A DNA stretch of 9,792 nucleotides, taken from NCBI GenBank assembly GCA_023700885.1, contig JAMPYA010000070.1, forward strand, positions 1 to 9,792. Reading direction: 5' to 3'. This document shows positions 8,101-9,792 of this stretch, one piece after another. The DNA comes from Flavobacteriaceae bacterium. GTDB taxonomy: Bacteria > Bacteroidota > Bacteroidia > Flavobacteriales > Flavobacteriaceae. Each line of letters opens with the position of its first letter. The stretch's first letter is position 1. Below the pieces are notes generated by a model. It was not told the origin of the DNA, ran no database searches, and saw only the letters and a list, made by a program, of their open reading frames with translations. The position numbers were made by a program, and so were the translations under genes.

Positions 8101-8665
8101 GAATTGAATCAATTTTTGAAATCTCGTGAGAAGTTCTGAATCCATCAAAAATATTCATAAATGGAACTCTAGAACGCAATGTAGATACTTGTGAGATTAA
8201 AGCAAAATCCATTGCTTCTTGTACAGAACCACCAAATAACATAGCGTATCCTGTTTGTCTAGCAGCCATTACATCAGAGTGATCACCAAATATTGAAAGT
8301 GCATGTGTGGCTATAGTTCTAGCAGAAATATGAATAACATGAGGTAATAATTCACCAGCCATTTTATACATATTAGGTATCATTAACAACAATCCTTGTG
8401 AAGCAGTAAAAGTAGAAGTTAAAGCTCCTGCTTGCAACGAACCATGAACAGCACCAGCAGCACCACCCTCACTTTGCATCTCAACAATTCGCGGTACATT
8501 TCCCCAAATATTTTTCTTACCCTTTGAACTCAATAATTCAGCATATTCTCCCATTGGAGAAGATGGTGTAATTGGATAAATTGCACATACTTCATTTGTT
8601 TTATGAGCAATCAAACCTACGGCTTCATTGGCATCACAAATTAATTTTGGAAACGTTTTTTTCAT
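5135..8665 (-). CDS. nifJ: Pyruvate:ferredoxin (flavodoxin) oxidoreductase, single-chain homodimeric type
   Basis: PFOR oxidises pyruvate with CoA to acetyl-CoA and CO2 and passes electrons to ferredoxin or flavodoxin; it uses thiamine diphosphate and three 4Fe-4S clusters. At 1176 residues it has the normal single-chain length. Domains in order: N-terminal pyrimidine-binding domain (about 1-260), second alpha domain (about 260-415), gamma domain (about 420-630), ferredoxin domain (about 680-775) and thiamine diphosphate domain (about 815-1110). T33 (YPITPSSP), E66 and R116 lie 2 residues after T31, E64 and R114 of Desulfovibrio africanus PFOR. The two ferredoxin motifs are C691/C694/C697/C701-P and C749/C752/C755/C759-P. 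The proximal cluster ligands C823, C826, C851 and C1082 all lie 11 residues after their D. africanus counterparts. GGDGWAYDIG (972-981) and DTEVYSNTGGQ (1001-1011) bind thiamine diphosphate and metal. The enzyme therefore looks complete and active. The upstream region suggests control by a Crp/Fnr-type regulator. Confidence 0.97.
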   Translation of the reverse strand: MKKTFPKLICDANEAVGLIAHKTNEVCAIYPITPSSPMGEYAELLSSKGKKNIWGNVPRIVEMQSEGGAAGAVHGSLQAGALTSTFTASQGLLLMIPNMYKMAGELLPHVIHISARTIATHALSIFGDHSDVMAARQTGYAMLFGGSVQEAMDFALISQVSTLRSRVPFMNIFDGFRTSHEISKIDSIPDDIIKAMMPEDKILEFRKNSLDPDAPVIRGTAQNPDVFFQAREANNPYYEKVPGIVQEVMDEFYQHTGRRYSLNYYIGHPEAEKVIVIMGSGQGAVRETIDALVENGEKVGALFVRLYRPFSIQDFIDKLPKTVKKVAVLDRTKEPGSVGDPLYLDVVTALVENGEMMPKVVAGRYGLSSKEFTPAMVKGVFDELGQEKPLNHFTVGINDDVTHKSISYNPSFKTDKSTINCMFFGLGSDGTVGANKNSIKIIGEETDNHVQGYFVYDSKKAGAMTISHLRFGPKEIYSSYLITNADFIACHQYNFVEKFNLITNLKEKGTFLLNSPFSKDEIWDYLPKEFQQGIIDKEVEFYVVDATKVAHDSNLGKRTNTILQTCFFAISGVLPKEEAIEKIKGAIVKSYSHKGDKVVQMNFQAVDNSLANLQKVDYPKKVTNNRSFKPVMTSDAPEYVADILGTILAGKGETLPVSVFRADGTFPTGTAKFEKRGIADFIPTWDDTSLCTQCNKCVAICPHAAIRSKVVANDLLTSAPESLQSVGAKGRPFDTASESYILQVSPEDCTGCVLCVAVCPAESKEVENFKAINMTEKRSVEVHENKNWDYFIDLPDYDRTKLAVGTVKGSQFLEPLFEFSGACSGCGETPYLKLLTQLYGDSMLIANATGCSSIYGGNLPTTPYTTNKDGRGPAWANSLFEDNAEFGLGMRFALSKKQEVAVNLLKEIEGELGSEIVTEIISNNESDETLRAAKDVSIKKLKKQLATLDSKGAKELLQYADNLRNKSVWIVGGDGWAYDIGYGGLDHALASGENINILVLDTEVYSNTGGQASKSTPMGASAKFAISGKVSPKKSLALQAVSYGNVYVAQIAMGAKDLQTLKAFEEAAAYPGPSLIIAYSHCIEHGYDMGDGAAHQELAVSTGYWPLFRFNPMNEKGKRFKLDSKAPTTPISDMMYTEARFTRVVKENKEQGELLLKNAQEIVDLTWERLEIYQTL

Positions 8666-8714
8666 AATTTACATTTAATTTTTCCTTACCTGTTATTGTT
8701 TATTTGTTGTAGAT

Positions 8715-8729
8715 TTCCTAAAATAGGAA
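8715..8729 (-). other. Small hairpin in the presumed nifJ leader
   Basis: TTCCTA (8715-8720) and TAGGAA (8724-8729) form a 6-bp stem with a 3-base loop. It would lie about 50-60 nt after the predicted nifJ transcription start and about 50 nt before the ATG. Only on the plus strand is it followed by T residues, but no plus-strand gene ends there. A role in leader stability is possible and unproven. Confidence 0.3.
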
Positions 8730-8777
8730 TTTTTAATTCTTAAAAACGACAATTTTTAATAGTATCAGATTTATATG

Positions 8778-8785
8778 CAAAATTA
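8778..8785 (-). promoter_or_regulatory. Bacteroidota-type -7 promoter element for nifJ
   Basis: The minus strand reads TAATTTTG, a perfect TANNTTTG match. It predicts a start site near 8774 and a leader of about 109 nt. No TTG is found at the expected -33 position. Instead an FNR/CRP-type palindrome overlaps that area, as expected for an activator-dependent promoter. Confidence 0.5.
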
Positions 8786-8806
8786 ATACAAATAATATAA
8801 AAAAAT

Positions 8807-8820
8807 ATGACATATGTCAA
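8807..8820 (-). promoter_or_regulatory. Candidate Crp/Fnr-family operator upstream of nifJ
   Basis: The minus strand reads TTGAC-ATAT-GTCAT. The inner 12 bases, TGACATATGTCA (8808-8819), are a perfect palindrome. The layout matches the TTGAC-N4-GTCAA type of Crp/Fnr-family site with one outer mismatch. Its centre is about 39-40 bp upstream of the start predicted from the -7 element, close to the -41.5 position of class II activator sites. Confidence 0.5.
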
Positions 8821-8977
8821 CTAACAAGAAATCTTTAATTTCAATTATTTTTTTGATAAAAATTAAAATAAGTATTTATTAAATAAGGATATATTTAATA
8901 GAAAAAATGATATATTCTCTATTATTTAACTAAATAAATTTGTTAAATTTTTGATTTACTAAAGATATAACTATCTA

Positions 8978-9792
8978 TTACTTACTTAAATACATTTTAC
9001 GTCTTGAGTAAAGTTCATAAAATTGATCATCTTTTAAATTATCAATAAATAAAATACTCTCTCCGGTGGACTTCATTTCTGGTCCTAAATTTTTGTTTAC
9101 ATTAGGAAATTTGTTAAATGAAAAAACGGGTTGCTTTATTGCGAACCCTTTTAGTTGTGGATTAAAACTAAAGTCTGAAACTTTATTATAACCCAACATT
9201 ACTTTAGTTGCGTAATTTACATAAGGTTCTTTATATGCTTTACAAATAAAGGGCACTGTTCTAGAGGCTCTCGGATTGGCCTCGATGATATAAACTATGT
9301 CATCTTTAATTGCAAATTGTATGTTAATTAACCCAACTGTTTTTAGTGCTAATGCAATCTTTTTGGTATGATCTTTAATTTGCTGCATCACAAATTCACC
9401 TAAATTAAACGGAGGAAGTGTAGCATTTGAGTCGCCTGAATGAACACCACAAGGTTCAATATGTTCCATAATTCCGATAATATAAACATCAGTACCATCA
9501 CATATAGCGTCAGCTTCTGCTTCAATTGCACCGTCTAAATATTGATCTAACAACAATTTATTATTTGGGATTGAACGTAGTAAATCAACAACATGTTCTT
9601 CTAATTCTTGTTTGTTAATTACAATCTTCATTCCCTGTCCACCCAAAACATAAGATGGTCTTACAAGTATTGGGAAATTTAATTTATCAGCAACAGCAAT
9701 GGCTTCTTCAGCTGAAGTTGCTATATCAAAATTTGGATATGGAATTTTTAATTCTTTTAATAATTCAGAAAATCGTCCTCTATCTTCAGCTA
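8978..9792 (-). CDS. carB: Carbamoyl-phosphate synthase large subunit, C-terminal part (5' end outside window)
   Basis: CarB makes carbamoyl phosphate from bicarbonate, two ATP and ammonia supplied by CarA, feeding pyrimidine and arginine synthesis. The frame is open to the right edge: AEDRGRFSELLKELKIP and PILVRPSYVLGGQGMKIV continue upstream of the in-frame TTG at 9646, so that codon is internal. The visible 270 residues are the second ATP-grasp half, the carbamate-phosphorylating unit. Motifs in order are PSYVLGGQGM (ATP loop), EAEADAICDG, MEHIEPCGVHSGDS, IEANPRASRTVPF (metal and ATP binding) and LGPEMKSTGE. The protein stops about 27 residues after GPEMKSTGE, at YSRRKMYLSK. E. coli CarB (1073 residues) continues at this point into an MGS-like allosteric domain of about 135 residues, which is missing here. 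The DNA downstream is AT-rich and non-coding, so this is not a simple frameshift. I recall other flavobacterial CarB proteins of about 950 residues, which would agree. Confidence 0.95.
   Translation of the reverse strand, partial: AEDRGRFSELLKELKIPYPNFDIATSAEEAIAVADKLNFPILVRPSYVLGGQGMKIVINKQELEEHVVDLLRSIPNNKLLLDQYLDGAIEAEADAICDGTDVYIIGIMEHIEPCGVHSGDSNATLPPFNLGEFVMQQIKDHTKKIALALKTVGLINIQFAIKDDIVYIIEANPRASRTVPFICKAYKEPYVNYATKVMLGYNKVSDFSFNPQLKGFAIKQPVFSFNKFPNVNKNLGPEMKSTGESILFIDNLKDDQFYELYSRRKMYLSK

Larger units (their letters stand above)
8666..8977. other. 312-bp intergenic region between carB and nifJ
   Basis: This stretch has no credible gene on either strand. From nifJ outward it holds a start-stop pair ATG-TAA (8669-8674), an AAGGAAAA Shine-Dalgarno-like run (8680-8687), a small hairpin (8715-8729), a -7 promoter element (8778-8785) and an FNR/CRP-type palindrome (8807-8820). 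Between about 8830 and 8977 it is almost pure A+T. The only structure there is a weak 7-bp inverted repeat (8924-8930 with 8942-8948), not followed by a U-tract, so no clear carB terminator is seen. Confidence 0.7.

Noticed and set aside
8711..8740. Plus-strand terminator (TTCCTA hairpin followed by T residues)
   Set aside because: No plus-strand gene ends there; the hairpin is better viewed as part of the nifJ leader.
8924..8948. ATTTAAC/GTTAAAT hairpin as the carB terminator
   Set aside because: The stem is only 7 bp, nearly all A+T, has an 11-base loop and is not followed by a U-tract in the carB direction.
8978..9646. A short 222-residue gene starting at the TTG at 9646
   Set aside because: CarB-like sequence continues in frame to the window edge, so the TTG encodes the leucine of the VLGGQGM motif.

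Overview
The window looks like a chromosomal segment from a flavobacterium (phylum Bacteroidota). It is very AT-rich, and the start codons mostly lack Shine-Dalgarno sequences. Two places carry the Bacteroidota-type -7 promoter element TANNTTTG. The proteins also fit: a Lon with a long acidic N-terminus, an alternative GlmU-like protein, a lipoprotein with an acidic export signal after its cysteine, and a carbamoyl-phosphate synthase large subunit that ends early. No phage, transposon, CRISPR, tRNA or rRNA was seen.

Layout. Positions 1-215 (+) hold the 3' end of mazG. A perfect 14-bp inverted repeat (216-246) fills the whole gap to the convergent lon gene (247-2703, -). The 271-bp gap upstream of lon holds a good candidate sigma-54 (-24/-12) promoter at 2821-2837. 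A GlmU-like sugar-nucleotide enzyme lies at 2975-4150 (-). Divergent from it, at 4313-4675 (+), is a small surface-type lipoprotein with a CX4CH haem-binding motif. That gene runs tail to tail, with only 10 bp between stops, into a small HEPN-like gene (4686-5063, -). Then come a strong hairpin terminator (5094-5125), the single-chain pyruvate:ferredoxin oxidoreductase gene nifJ (5135-8665, -), a 312-bp regulatory gap, and the 3' part of carB (8978-9792, -), which runs off the right edge.

How the parts relate. Most genes are core housekeeping: nucleotide clean-up (MazG), proteolysis (Lon), cell-envelope precursor synthesis (GlmU-like) and pyrimidine/arginine precursor synthesis (CarB). The metabolic highlight is PFOR, an oxygen-sensitive iron-sulfur enzyme. 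Its upstream gap carries an FNR/CRP-type palindrome (TTGAC-N4-GTCAT) about 40 bp before the start site predicted from a perfect -7 element. This suggests induction by a Crp/Fnr-family regulator under low oxygen. I found no convincing new defence or mobile system. The least explained items are the HEPN-like gene downstream of nifJ and the haem-type lipoprotein.
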